Shown here in pieces: positions 42,527-52,360 of a DNA stretch of 57,217 nt (position 1 is the stretch's first letter; every line of letters begins with the position of its first letter). The position numbers and the translations under genes were made by a program. Under the pieces are notes generated by a model. It was not told the origin of the DNA. It searched no databases and saw only the letters and a list, made by a program, of their open reading frames with translations. Source of the stretch: CAYVTD01 sp964454445 (GTDB lineage: Bacteria; Bacteroidota; Ignavibacteria; Kapaibacteriales; UBA2268); NCBI GenBank assembly GCA_964454445.1, contig CAYVTD010000017.1, positions 1-57,217 on the forward strand, written 5' to 3'.

Positions 42527-43912
42527 TTATTTTAATTTTTCAAATCTTGCTTGGAAGAATCGGAGATATTTTGGTTCGTAAACCATCTTGAGTCCTTTTG
42601 CTTCGTGTCGTTTTTTGTAGATATCCTTAACCGCTTGGGCGGCAACATCCAAGTGCGATTGTGTATAAACGCGTCGGGGGAATGTCATCCTGACAAGCTC
42701 AAGTTTGGGTCGGTTATGATCGCCAGTTTTTTTGTTTCTTCCGGCGGAAACGATACCACGTTCCATAGCACGAACACCAGATTCAATAAAAAGATCGATA
42801 GCGAGCGTTTGAGATGGAAACTCATCTTGAGGCAAGTGATCATAAAAACGCTTTGCATCTAAGAAGATGGCGTGTCCACCGGGTGGTTCGACTATTGGTA
42901 TGCCAGCATCCAGCAATAAATTGCCGAAATATTCAACTTGTTTGACGCGGAAAGAGATGTTATCAAACGTTATTGCTTCCTCCATACCACGAGCCATTGC
43001 TTCCATATCGCGACCAGCCAAGCCTCCATAAGTGTGCAAACCCTCAAATACTACAACCATATTGCGAAGTTCTTCGAAAAGGTCCCAATCGTTGACAGCA
43101 ACAAAACCGCCGATGTTTACGAGCAAGTCTTTTTTGCCGCTCATGGTTGCTGCGTCGGAATAAGAGCAGAATTCTTTGTGTATTTCAGCAATGGATTTGT
43201 TAGCATATCCGGGCTCGCGTTGTTGGATGAAATAAGCATTTTCCATGTTGCGTGTAGCGTCGAGCACAACTTTGATATTATGTTTCTTTGCAAGGGCGTA
43301 GACTTGTTTCATATTTTCCATTGAAACGGGTTGCCCGCCAGCCATATTAACGGGTGCGCCGACGGTGATATAAGCAATATTTTCAGCACCTTTTTCTTTG
43401 ATTAGCCGTTCAAATTTTTCGATGTCCACGTTGCCTTTAAAAGGAAGCCTAGCTTGTGGTTCGTGTGCTTCGTCGATTATGACATCTACAAAGGTGCCGC
43501 CGGCAAGCTCTTGATGCTCCCGGGTAGTTGTAAAGTACATATTTCCTGGGACGAATTGTCCTTTTTTGATAAGTGTTTGCGACAACATATGCTCGGCACC
43601 GCGTCCTTGGTGGGTAGGTACAACATATTTGTAACCATAATATTTACGAACGTTTTCCTCGAGATAATAGAAGTTTTTACTTCCGGCATAAGCTTCGTCG
43701 CCGAGCATCATGCCCGCCCATTGATAATCGCTCATTGCGTTGGTGCCACTATCAGTTAATAGATCGATATAAACGTCTTCAGATTTTAAAAGAAAAGTGT
43801 TGTAACCGGCTTCTTCAGCACATTTTGCCCTGTGTTCCCTTGTGGTCATCTTCAGCGGCTCAACTACTTTGATTTTGTAGGGTTCTGCCCATGGCTTCTG
43901 GTTCTCTACCAT
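42527..43912 (-). CDS. tpl: Tyrosine phenol-lyase (beta-tyrosinase)
   Basis: A 461-residue PLP enzyme of the tyrosine phenol-lyase/tryptophanase family. Residues that separate the two favour tyrosine: Arg104 in THQGRGAE, Thr128 in NMYFTTTREHQ (Asp in E. coli tryptophanase), and the Met-Glu-Arg of VRAMERGIVSAGR (the TPL motif containing Arg381; tryptophanase has VEIG). The PLP lysine is in TMSGKKDLLVNIGGF. The reaction splits tyrosine to phenol, pyruvate and ammonia. Start ATG 43912. It is divergent from an aromatic amino acid decarboxylase gene with a 246-base shared region. Confidence 0.87.
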   Translation of the reverse strand: MVENQKPWAEPYKIKVVEPLKMTTREHRAKCAEEAGYNTFLLKSEDVYIDLLTDSGTNAMSDYQWAGMMLGDEAYAGSKNFYYLEENVRKYYGYKYVVPTHQGRGAEHMLSQTLIKKGQFVPGNMYFTTTREHQELAGGTFVDVIIDEAHEPQARLPFKGNVDIEKFERLIKEKGAENIAYITVGAPVNMAGGQPVSMENMKQVYALAKKHNIKVVLDATRNMENAYFIQQREPGYANKSIAEIHKEFCSYSDAATMSGKKDLLVNIGGFVAVNDWDLFEELRNMVVVFEGLHTYGGLAGRDMEAMARGMEEAITFDNISFRVKQVEYFGNLLLDAGIPIVEPPGGHAIFLDAKRFYDHLPQDEFPSQTLAIDLFIESGVRAMERGIVSAGRNKKTGDHNRPKLELVRMTFPRRVYTQSHLDVAAQAVKDIYKKRHEAKGLKMVYEPKYLRFFQARFEKLK

Positions 43913-44158
43913 TAAATTATCCTTTGCTATTAGTTTGAAAATCCAAAATTTGTAATTAGATATTAATTCTTTGTATTAACAAGAAAATGATAAAACAAGA
44001 AATTGCAATTTGCGAAAAAAAAGCTAAAATAACAAAATTTATATCAAATATATTCATTATATTATCAAGGGCAAATAAAAAAAATCTTTATATATTTTGA
44101 AAAAATGGGAAAAAATCATTAATTTGTATGAATGTGATATTTATATTGAAAGTAAAAA
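43913..44158. promoter_or_regulatory. Shared divergent region of tpl and the aromatic decarboxylase gene
   Basis: 246 bases of AT-rich sequence with no gene. TTAATTTG near 44121 is a weak match to TAnnTTTG for the rightward gene. No clear TyrR-like palindrome is visible by eye. Confidence 0.3.
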
Positions 44159-45580
44159 ATGGATATTAAAGAGTTTAAGGAAAGAGCCAGTGAGGTACTG
44201 GATTGGATAGAAAAATATTATTCAGAGATAGAAAGCTATCCGGTGCAATCGCAGGTTAAGCCACGCGAAATATTTAATAAATTACCAAAAGAAGCTCCTC
44301 AGCAATCGGAAGATTTCAAGGATATTTTTAAGGATTTCAATGAAATAATCATTCATGGAATGACTCATTGGCAGAGTCCGAAATTTATGGGTTATTTTCC
44401 GTCGAATACGAGCTACCCATCGATTTTAGGCGAAATGCTTACTTCAGTACTAGGGGCACAATGTATGAGTTGGGTAACCTCGCCTGCTGCGGCAGAGCTT
44501 GAAGAGTTGGTAATGAAATGGCTAATGAAAATGTTTGGTATTCCTGAGCAGTTTCATGGAGTTATTCAGGATACAGCTTCGAGTGCTACTTTATGCTCGG
44601 TGATAACAGCGAGAGAAAAGTTCTCAAATTATCAGGTCAATCTTCGTTATTCCATTCAAGAGCTTAGTTACAGGGCTTATTGCTCTGAACAATCACATTT
44701 ATCAGTTGAAAAAGCTATAAAAATTGCTGGTATTGGAAGCGTCAATCTTCGCAAAATTCCTGTCAACGAGCGATTTGAGATGGATACTGCAATACTCGAG
44801 AGGCGAATACGCAATGATTTGCAAAATAATCATAAGCCTATGATTGTAGTGGCAACCATTGGCACAACAGGCACTACGTCAGTAGATCCTTTGAAGGAGA
44901 TAGCGGCTATTTGCAAGAAGTATAATATTTGGCTGCATGTGGATGCGGCGCTAGCAGGTTCGGCAATGCTTTTACCAGAGATGAGAAAGCACTTTGATGG
45001 TATCGAAAATGCTGATTCTATAGTTATCAATCCACACAAATGGCTGTTTACAAACTTCGATTGCAGTGCTTATTTTGTTAAAGACAAGGAGGCACTTATT
45101 AAGACTTTCAGTATGGATGCCGAGTATCTGAAAACAAATTACGACGAAGAAGTAAACAATTACAGGGATTGGGGCATCCAGTTGGGGCGGAGATTTCGCG
45201 CTTTGAAGCTTTGGTTTGTTATCAGAAGTTTTGGGGTCGAGGGCTTGGCTAAAAAAATCAAGGAACACATCAGAATTGCCAATGTAATCAAAGAGAATAT
45301 TGAAGCCGATGAAAAATTTGAATTGATGGCACCTGTGCCATTCAATTGTGTTTGCTTCCGCTATAATCCGGGAAATATTGAAGAATATGATGAGATTAAC
45401 TTGCTAAACAAGCGGCTTCTCGACAGCATCAATGCAAGTGGCAAATTGTTCCTGACACATACGGTTCTTAATAATAAATTTGTTATCCGAATGGTTATGG
45501 GGCAAACAAACCTCGAGGAAAGGCATGCTCTCGAATGCTGGAGCACAATTAAAGAATTGGCAGCAAAGCTTACTACCTGA
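44159..45580 (+). CDS. Aromatic L-amino-acid decarboxylase (group II PLP)
   Basis: A 473-residue group II decarboxylase of the DDC family. HWQSPKFMGYFPSNTSYPSI and GVIQDTASSATLCSVITARE are substrate-channel and cofactor motifs. ATIGTTGTTSVDPL and LHVDAALAGSAMLLPE contact the cofactor, and the PLP lysine is in NPHKWLFTNFDCSAYFVKD. It removes CO2 from aromatic amino acids such as tyrosine, tryptophan or phenylalanine. Tyrosine is suggested by the divergent phenol-lyase neighbour but not proved by residues I can read. Confidence 0.93.
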   Translation: MDIKEFKERASEVLDWIEKYYSEIESYPVQSQVKPREIFNKLPKEAPQQSEDFKDIFKDFNEIIIHGMTHWQSPKFMGYFPSNTSYPSILGEMLTSVLGAQCMSWVTSPAAAELEELVMKWLMKMFGIPEQFHGVIQDTASSATLCSVITAREKFSNYQVNLRYSIQELSYRAYCSEQSHLSVEKAIKIAGIGSVNLRKIPVNERFEMDTAILERRIRNDLQNNHKPMIVVATIGTTGTTSVDPLKEIAAICKKYNIWLHVDAALAGSAMLLPEMRKHFDGIENADSIVINPHKWLFTNFDCSAYFVKDKEALIKTFSMDAEYLKTNYDEEVNNYRDWGIQLGRRFRALKLWFVIRSFGVEGLAKKIKEHIRIANVIKENIEADEKFELMAPVPFNCVCFRYNPGNIEEYDEINLLNKRLLDSINASGKLFLTHTVLNNKFVIRMVMGQTNLEERHALECWSTIKELAAKLTT

Positions 45581-45750
45581 GATCTTCTGAGATCTGATAA
45601 AAATCTTTAATCTGCTCGACAATAATAGAAAACTATCTAAATCAAATTCATTATAAACTTCGTAACTTATTGTAATTTCTTAAGATATAAAGATATAAAA
45701 ATTGGTAAAAAATACCAATGTTTTTTTAATTATATTTCGTTATATTTATA

Positions 45751-45796
45751 GTAATTATTTATGTAATTATTTATGTAATTATTTATGTAATTATTT
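45751..45796. repeat. 12-bp tandem repeat upstream of the giant surface protein gene
   Basis: GTAATTATTTAT occurs three times without change (45751-45786) plus a 10-base partial copy, ending 10 bases before the ATG at 45807. A change in copy number would alter promoter or ribosome-site spacing by 12 bases. Confidence 0.9.
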
Positions 45797-45806
45797 TATT
45801 AAATCT

Positions 45807-48800
45807 ATGAAAAGATTTTACTATTTTATTGCTGCTTTTTTAATGTTGATGTATTTTGAACTTTATGCAAATGACATATCGGGCGAAATAAACAAGTACT
45901 CGAAAGTAACAAGCGTTAACAAGGGTAGCAATTATGTAGAAACAGAACATCCCGAATATTTTGGATTCTGCGACCTTGTTTTGCTTATTCAAATGCGTGG
46001 TGCATCGATCAATTTATCAAATAGCGCTGAGTTTGGCAGTATAGTAGATAACAACGATTATCGCAGTGCCGGCAACTACGAGTTTCTTGTTATTTCAAAA
46101 ATTGATGGTAATAAAATATTTTTTTCGACTGAGATAAAGAGAACTTATGAAATCACAGGCAAGGTGCAGTTGATAAGAGTGCCTTTCTTCGAGAATGCAA
46201 CAGTAACCGACACACTTCGCCCCAAAAAATGGGATGGCACAACAGGTGGTGTTCTTGCCCTAAAAGTAGATAATACATTAACTCTTAATAAGCCAATCAA
46301 AGCGAGTGGCTGTGGCTTTGAAGGAGCTGTGAGATTCGGCGATGCCACAAACACAATCGATCAACCTAATTATTATTATCCTTATCCATCGTGGGAAGCG
46401 GCATTGAAGGGCGATGGCATCTATACAGAATTACCTTCAAGTAGGAAGTCGGGCAGAGGCGCTCCTGCTAATGGTGGCGGAGGCGGCAATAACCACAATG
46501 CAGGCGGAGGCGGAGGCTCGAATGCCGGGAGCGGAGGTAAAGGCGGGTTGTGCTGGAACAAAAGAATGAACCAAAGCACTGCCAACGACTATGGTGGGCT
46601 TGGTGGTTGGGCTTTGGATTACAATGCTACTTTAAATAAAATTTTTATGGGTGGTGGCGGCGGTGCCGGGCATAGCAATGCAAGCGACAATGTTTCGACA
46701 AAAGGCGAAGACGGTGGAGGCATCATTATCATTATTGCAAAGACTATAATCGGCAACTCTCAATATATTATGTCCAATGGTTTATCTGCTGTTGTTGGAG
46801 GCAACGATGGCTCGGGTGGCGGCGGCGGGGCAGGTACAGTTATTTTAAATGTTGATAATTATCAGGGTGTGTTGAGTATTTATGCCCAAGGTGGCAACGG
46901 AGGTGATAACGATGGAAGCCAGAAAGAAAACGACCTTGTTGGTCCCGGTGGTGGCGGTGGTGGTGGGTTCATCTGGCACAAAAACGCGAGTTTGCCTTCG
47001 GGAGTAAGTCCTTCGGTAAGATATGGCTTTAACGGGCTGATAACTAATAACTATGTAACTGTCGAATATCAGGAGAATTACGGCGCCCAAGCCGGATCTG
47101 TTGGAGAAATACTAAATAATTTAACTTTATTTATTCCCAATATGTTGGATATTGATGACATTGATTTGAATCCGGGGAATAATGGACCACTATGCCCGCA
47201 GGAAACATTAGAATTATATTCGGGTTTGCCCGATAGTTTGAAGCAGATTGATGTGGAATGGAAAGGCCCGAATGGGTTTAAATCGACCGAGACAGAACCC
47301 AAAATAGAGAATGTTAGCAAGGCAGACAGTGGTTGGTATTATATTTCTGTAGTTGTATGTGGAGCTACGATTATTGATAGCACCTTTGTAAAAATTATTG
47401 GCTCGGAAGTGAAGATTATACCTGCAGATGCTGTACTTTGCGAGAATGACACTTTAATATTAAGAACAAAAGGCAAATTTTCAAGTTACAAATGGTCAAC
47501 AGGTGCAACAAGCGATACAATAATTGTTACGAAGGCAGGCAATTACAGTGTAACTGCCATAGATTCAAATGGTTGCAAGACAGAAGATATTGTTAGCATT
47601 GCAATGGTCGAAGCTCCAAAACCAAAAATATTACCTGAGAATCCCAAGATTTGTTTTGGGGATACTGTGCATATTTGGACAGAAAAGGAATATCCTGGCT
47701 ATCGTTGGTCGTCTGGAGATACGACAAGGGAGATAGTGGCAAACAAAGGAGGGCGATATACTGTAACTGTTATTGATTCAAATGGTTGCAAGGGGAGTGC
47801 TGAGATTTTTATACAGCTTTTGCCGAATCCGGTGCCTGATATTATGCCTAAAGAACCAAAGATATGTAGTAATGGCAGTAGTATTGATATTTATTTAGTC
47901 AAAGATTATAAATCCATTAAATGGTTTAATGGTCAAACGAGTAAAACTGTAACAGTAAGCACGCCAGGACTTTATACAGTAACAGTAACTGATTCAAACG
48001 GTTGTGTTGGTACTGGTTCTATCAGGGTTGATGTTGTAAAAGCACCCGAACCATATATTGTGCCTGTTAATCCGACAATTTGCAAGTTGGACAGCGTCTT
48101 GTTGCAAACTGAGAAAAAATATATTTCATATCTCTGGTCAACGGGCGACAGTGCGAGCTTTATAATTGTGAAGGCATTAGGAAAATACAGCGTTACGGTC
48201 GTCGATGAAAATGGTTGCAATGGAAAAGCAGATATTGAGGTCAAGGAATTCAAGCTTGCTCCAGAAATAATTGGAGGCAATGTGATTTGCATCAAAGATA
48301 GTGCTGTTTTAGAAACTTTCGACAAGTATAAGACATACAAATGGTCAACCGGGGAGACAACTCCGACGATAACTGTATATGAAGATGGCATTTATGAGTT
48401 GGAAGTCGAGGACGAAAAGGGATGTGCAGGCAAGGCAAAAGTGAGAGTGCATATTGGCGAGCCGCCGCAGCCAAAAATTGAGTTTATCGGCAATCAGCCA
48501 TTTTGTCCTGGAGATGATGTCTGGCTACAAACTACTGAAACTTATGCTACTTATAAATGGTCGGGCGGTCAGTCGACAAGAAAAATCAGGCCAACCCAAG
48601 GGGGCAGCTATATGGTAACTGTTATTGATACAAATGGCTGCACCGGTATTGCCACAATTGATATTGAAATGTATCCACAGCCAAAGCCGGGCATTGATAT
48701 TATTGGTAAAAATCCTTTTTGCGCAAACGATAGTGTTATACTTGTAAGCATTGGAGAATTTGTTGAATATCGGTGGAGTACAGGTGACACGACAAAACAA

Positions 48801-50801
48801 GTTGTTGTAAATGAGGCAAAAATATACACTTTAACTGTAACTGACAGCAACGGTTGCAAGGGAACGGCACAGATAATCTTAAGACATAAAGATTTGGGAG
48901 CGAAAATAGATATTGTTGGAGCTTATCCGATTTGCGAAGGAGACAGCATCATTTTAAGACCGAATAAAGAGTTTTCAAATTATTTATGGTCAACAGGCGA
49001 CACAACAAAGCAAATTGTGGTAAGAGAAAATGGCAGATTTTGGCTTTGGGTGATGGATAAAGACGGTTGCTCGGGTTATTCGGATACTGTCAATATCCAA
49101 TTTGACAAATCGCCAGACCCGTTTATAAACGGTCCTGTGATGATATGTAAAAATGCTCTGGCAGTTTATTCTGTGATGATCGAAGACAGACCTACAATGA
49201 CGTATTGGAAAGTCAGTGGCGGAAAACTAATTGGGAAAGATTCCGAAGACAGCATCATAGTAAAATGGGGCGAAACAAATCACGGAAGGGTTACTGTAAG
49301 CCGTAGATATAATGATACACCTTGTATTTCTTATGATACGCTTGAGGTAGAGATATTGGAGAATCTGAAACCTGGTATTTTTGCAAGTTCGCTCACAGTG
49401 TGTGAAGGCGGCAGCGCAACAATTTCCACAGAAAAAGGTTACGACAGTTATGAATGGTCAACAGGCGGGAAAGACAGTTATATAGAAATTGACAAAGCAG
49501 GGAAATATTGGGTACATGTTTCTGCGGCAGATGGCTGTGATGGCGTTTCAGACACATTGGAGATTGTTTTGGCGCCAGGCGCGTTTCCTGTCATATCTCA
49601 AAACGGAATTTTATGCAAGGGCGATAGTGCGCTGCTAACAGTAACAGGCAGTTTTGCTAGCTACGATTGGTCGAATGGAATGAGCGGAAAATCTATTTAT
49701 GTTAGACAAGCTGGTGAATATGTTGTAACTGTTCAAAATGCTGATGGTTGCCTTGGCAGGGACACTATTACAGTTGAAAAGTTTAATTCAAAAGTATCGA
49801 TAGACCCTGAATCAGTAGATTTTGGAGAGATTCTGCTTGGCACCGAATCCGGCTCGCCAATCGAATTAATTAACGAGAGCGAAAATGCAATTACATTGTC
49901 GAAGATATTTTTGAAGAACCAGGCTAGTGTTTTTATAATAAAGAATCAAAATAGCTTGCCAAAAACTATGTATCCAAATGAAAGAATCAGCTTATCAGTG
50001 GTTTTTTCTCCAATAAAACCTGGAAAATATAGTGATAGTTTGATTGTTGAAATTAATTCGCCTTGTCCAGCTCGGATTGCCGTATATATCGGAGGAATCG
50101 GATTTGCAAAAACACTTGTATGGTTGCCTGAAATCAAAGCAAGAGTGGGCGAAGCAGATGTTTGTCTGCCAATAATGGGGAAATATAATTTCGATTATGA
50201 TGAATCATTAAGATTGTCTTACGAAACAGATATAAAGTTCTTAAAAACTTTGTTTTATCCAACGAATTACCAGACATGTATTCTTGATAAACGCTTAACC
50301 GATGATAAAGATCTGATTTTGTCATTGAACGGAATTAATATCACCTTTGGAGCAGGCGAAAATTTGTTGGGTTCAATTTGTGGCTCTGTCCTGTTAGGAG
50401 ATGAATATAGCAGTCCGCTTCATTTTAATCGGTTTAGGTGGGTCGAACCTTATGTATATGTTGAGTTAATCGACGGAAAATTGGAGACAGGTGGGGTTTG
50501 CATGCCTGATTTGAGCCGCATTAGCCATCTTTCGCCTACCGAACTGAATTTAACACCAAATCCTGTGAAAGAGCGGCTCGAAGTGGAGATTAGCAGCCAG
50601 GAGACAGGCAGTTTTCAGTTGTTTGCATACAATCTAAGCGGGGTGAAGGTGCATAGTTATGAGTTTGAAAATGATAAAGATCAACCATTTGTGCATAAAG
50701 TTATTTTTGATATGCGAAAAAACGCAAACGGCTTGTATTTCGTTGTACTACGTAGTCCTTGGAATGTTTGGGGCAAACAGTTTATTTTGTTGAAAGAATA
50801 G
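45807..50801 (+). CDS. Giant glycine-rich, Ig-like repeat surface protein with T9SS sorting domain
   Basis: I place the start at ATG 45807, where a signal peptide begins (MKRFYYFIAAFLMLMYFELY). The 35 upstream codons are the tandem repeat. The 1664-residue protein has a beta-rich N-terminal domain and a glycine-rich region (about 210-440) with several poly-Gly runs. About ten 80-90-residue PKD/Ig-like repeats follow, with the pattern 'iCxgDsvxLxt...Y..Y.WStGdtt..i.V...G.Y.VTV.DsNGCxG'. A choice-of-anchor-like domain (VSIDPESVDFGEILLGTESG) and a T9SS sorting domain (LTPNPVKERLEVEI) end it. It is probably an adhesin or surface-layer protein. Confidence 0.9.
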   Translation: MKRFYYFIAAFLMLMYFELYANDISGEINKYSKVTSVNKGSNYVETEHPEYFGFCDLVLLIQMRGASINLSNSAEFGSIVDNNDYRSAGNYEFLVISKIDGNKIFFSTEIKRTYEITGKVQLIRVPFFENATVTDTLRPKKWDGTTGGVLALKVDNTLTLNKPIKASGCGFEGAVRFGDATNTIDQPNYYYPYPSWEAALKGDGIYTELPSSRKSGRGAPANGGGGGNNHNAGGGGGSNAGSGGKGGLCWNKRMNQSTANDYGGLGGWALDYNATLNKIFMGGGGGAGHSNASDNVSTKGEDGGGIIIIIAKTIIGNSQYIMSNGLSAVVGGNDGSGGGGGAGTVILNVDNYQGVLSIYAQGGNGGDNDGSQKENDLVGPGGGGGGGFIWHKNASLPSGVSPSVRYGFNGLITNNYVTVEYQENYGAQAGSVGEILNNLTLFIPNMLDIDDIDLNPGNNGPLCPQETLELYSGLPDSLKQIDVEWKGPNGFKSTETEPKIENVSKADSGWYYISVVVCGATIIDSTFVKIIGSEVKIIPADAVLCENDTLILRTKGKFSSYKWSTGATSDTIIVTKAGNYSVTAIDSNGCKTEDIVSIAMVEAPKPKILPENPKICFGDTVHIWTEKEYPGYRWSSGDTTREIVANKGGRYTVTVIDSNGCKGSAEIFIQLLPNPVPDIMPKEPKICSNGSSIDIYLVKDYKSIKWFNGQTSKTVTVSTPGLYTVTVTDSNGCVGTGSIRVDVVKAPEPYIVPVNPTICKLDSVLLQTEKKYISYLWSTGDSASFIIVKALGKYSVTVVDENGCNGKADIEVKEFKLAPEIIGGNVICIKDSAVLETFDKYKTYKWSTGETTPTITVYEDGIYELEVEDEKGCAGKAKVRVHIGEPPQPKIEFIGNQPFCPGDDVWLQTTETYATYKWSGGQSTRKIRPTQGGSYMVTVIDTNGCTGIATIDIEMYPQPKPGIDIIGKNPFCANDSVILVSIGEFVEYRWSTGDTTKQVVVNEAKIYTLTVTDSNGCKGTAQIILRHKDLGAKIDIVGAYPICEGDSIILRPNKEFSNYLWSTGDTTKQIVVRENGRFWLWVMDKDGCSGYSDTVNIQFDKSPDPFINGPVMICKNALAVYSVMIEDRPTMTYWKVSGGKLIGKDSEDSIIVKWGETNHGRVTVSRRYNDTPCISYDTLEVEILENLKPGIFASSLTVCEGGSATISTEKGYDSYEWSTGGKDSYIEIDKAGKYWVHVSAADGCDGVSDTLEIVLAPGAFPVISQNGILCKGDSALLTVTGSFASYDWSNGMSGKSIYVRQAGEYVVTVQNADGCLGRDTITVEKFNSKVSIDPESVDFGEILLGTESGSPIELINESENAITLSKIFLKNQASVFIIKNQNSLPKTMYPNERISLSVVFSPIKPGKYSDSLIVEINSPCPARIAVYIGGIGFAKTLVWLPEIKARVGEADVCLPIMGKYNFDYDESLRLSYETDIKFLKTLFYPTNYQTCILDKRLTDDKDLILSLNGINITFGAGENLLGSICGSVLLGDEYSSPLHFNRFRWVEPYVYVELIDGKLETGGVCMPDLSRISHLSPTELNLTPNPVKERLEVEISSQETGSFQLFAYNLSGVKVHSYEFENDKDQPFVHKVIFDMRKNANGLYFVVLRSPWNVWGKQFILLKE

Positions 50802-50850
50802 CAAGCGAGCTTGGTAAAAATAGGGGAGATTGATATTAAGAAAGGTTGAT

Positions 50851-51519
50851 GTGTTAAAAAAGATAGTATTCGATAAGGAATTCGATTTGATTTTATGCCT
50901 CGATGCAATATTGCCAGAGGCAGATTTTTTTTATAAGTACAAGAACATTCCAATTTATGCTGCCGATGGAGCAGCTTTGCAGTTGCTCGAAATGGGTATA
51001 ATGTCAGATATGGTGGTTGGCGACTTGGATACTTTAATGAACGATAAAAGAGCTGGTGAGTTCGATAAAGAACGGATTATATGTATCGAGAATCAGGAGT
51101 ACAATGATTTTGAAAAGACGCTTTTTGTTGCTAAATCTAAAGGATTTGCTAATATATTGATAACCGGATTTCAAGGCGGTGAGCTTGAGCATACGTTAAA
51201 CAATTGGAGCATTTTCAAGAAGTATGCCGGTGAGCTTAATATGTGCATTTATGATCTTACAAGATATGGATTTGTAATAGATGAAGATGTCGAAATAGCT
51301 GTTTCTAAAGACGAGATGATTTCGATTTTGCCTCAACCAGAGATTAGGCTAACAACACAGAATCTCAAATGGGAATTGCAAGATGAAAGGCTTGTTTTTG
51401 GCAAGAGGGAAGGGATAAGAAATCGTGCTTTATCGGAAATAATTCGCATTTATGTTAGCTCTGGATCTGCTTTGTTGTTCATTAATGAGCGGATGCCTTT
51501 TTGTCCGAAAAAAATTTAA
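50851..51519 (+). CDS. Thiamine pyrophosphokinase
   Basis: The enzyme converts thiamine and ATP to thiamine diphosphate. YAADGAALQLLEMGI, MVVGDLDTLM, ENQEYNDFEKTLFVAKSKG and ITGFQGGELEHTLNNWSIF are the four family motifs, and the C-terminal half is the thiamine-binding beta sandwich. Start: GTG 50851 has AAAGG six bases upstream (222 aa). The alternative TTG at 50830 has GGGGAG only one base away, too close. The usual Asp in GGRxDHTL is Glu here (GGELEHTL), a mild deviation. Confidence 0.87.
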   Translation: MLKKIVFDKEFDLILCLDAILPEADFFYKYKNIPIYAADGAALQLLEMGIMSDMVVGDLDTLMNDKRAGEFDKERIICIENQEYNDFEKTLFVAKSKGFANILITGFQGGELEHTLNNWSIFKKYAGELNMCIYDLTRYGFVIDEDVEIAVSKDEMISILPQPEIRLTTQNLKWELQDERLVFGKREGIRNRALSEIIRIYVSSGSALLFINERMPFCPKKI

Positions 51520-51596
51520 TCAACTTTATAATTTATCTTTACTTAATCGTCTAAAAAAAGGCTATGAATTAAATTAAAAAAACAAACAAAAGCTGA

Positions 51597-52328
51597 ATGG
51601 AAAAGAATATAAGAAAAATCATAAGCGAAAATCTGAAGAAAGAAATGAATTTGGCTGTTTATGGTCATTATGGTTTTGGAATTCTTATGTTTCCTACATA
51701 TAACGATAGCTGCCTTGAAAATGAAGAAAACGGTTTATATCAAATAATAAAGCCTAGCATTGAGAAAGGAAAATGCAGGATTTTTTCCATTGATGGAATT
51801 TTTTCAGAGAGTTGGTTATCAAACGATATAGACTCTGAGCAGAAATCACGTCGCCATTTGGAGTATAATAATTTTATTGTTGAAGAAGCGGTTCCTTTTA
51901 TTTATAATGAATGTGGCGGTCCTGTTCCGATAATGACGGCTGGTTGCTCGACAGGTGGGTTCATAGCTGCAAATACTTATTTTCGGCGTCCTGATATTTT
52001 TTATGGCACGATAGCAATGAGTGCCACTTTTAATATTGAACATTATGCCAAAGGTTATTTCGACGATAATTGTTATTATAATTCGCCAGTACATTATTTG
52101 CCACATCTAACTGCCGACTATTGGCTTACTTTTCTTGAAAGTCGCCACCATGTGTATTTACTTTCTGGTTCAGGTGCCGGCGAAAACCCTGAAAATACTA
52201 TTAATCTCCATAATATCTTAGATAGCAAAAATATTGATCATTTTCAGGATATTTGGGGTCATGACTGGGGACATAATTGGAACACTTGGCGGGAAATGTT
52301 AGGCCGGATAGTTAACGATATTTTATAG
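51597..52328 (+). CDS. Esterase-family alpha/beta hydrolase
   Basis: A 243-residue cytoplasmic hydrolase of the putative esterase (COG4947/D-like) type. The nucleophile elbow is AGCSTGGFIAANTYFRRPD, the catalytic His is in WGHDWGHNWNTWREML, and YGHYGFGILMFPT begins the fold. HHVYLLSGSGAGENPENT precedes the acid. These proteins are common in bacteria and have no assigned natural substrate. Confidence 0.88.
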   Translation: MEKNIRKIISENLKKEMNLAVYGHYGFGILMFPTYNDSCLENEENGLYQIIKPSIEKGKCRIFSIDGIFSESWLSNDIDSEQKSRRHLEYNNFIVEEAVPFIYNECGGPVPIMTAGCSTGGFIAANTYFRRPDIFYGTIAMSATFNIEHYAKGYFDDNCYYNSPVHYLPHLTADYWLTFLESRHHVYLLSGSGAGENPENTINLHNILDSKNIDHFQDIWGHDWGHNWNTWREMLGRIVNDIL

Positions 52329-52360
52329 ATATTTCACTTCTACAAAAAGCATTTTGCATT

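Noticed and set aside
42527..43912. Tryptophanase
   Set aside because: The residues that distinguish the two enzymes (Thr in YFTTTR and the MERG motif) match tyrosine phenol-lyase.
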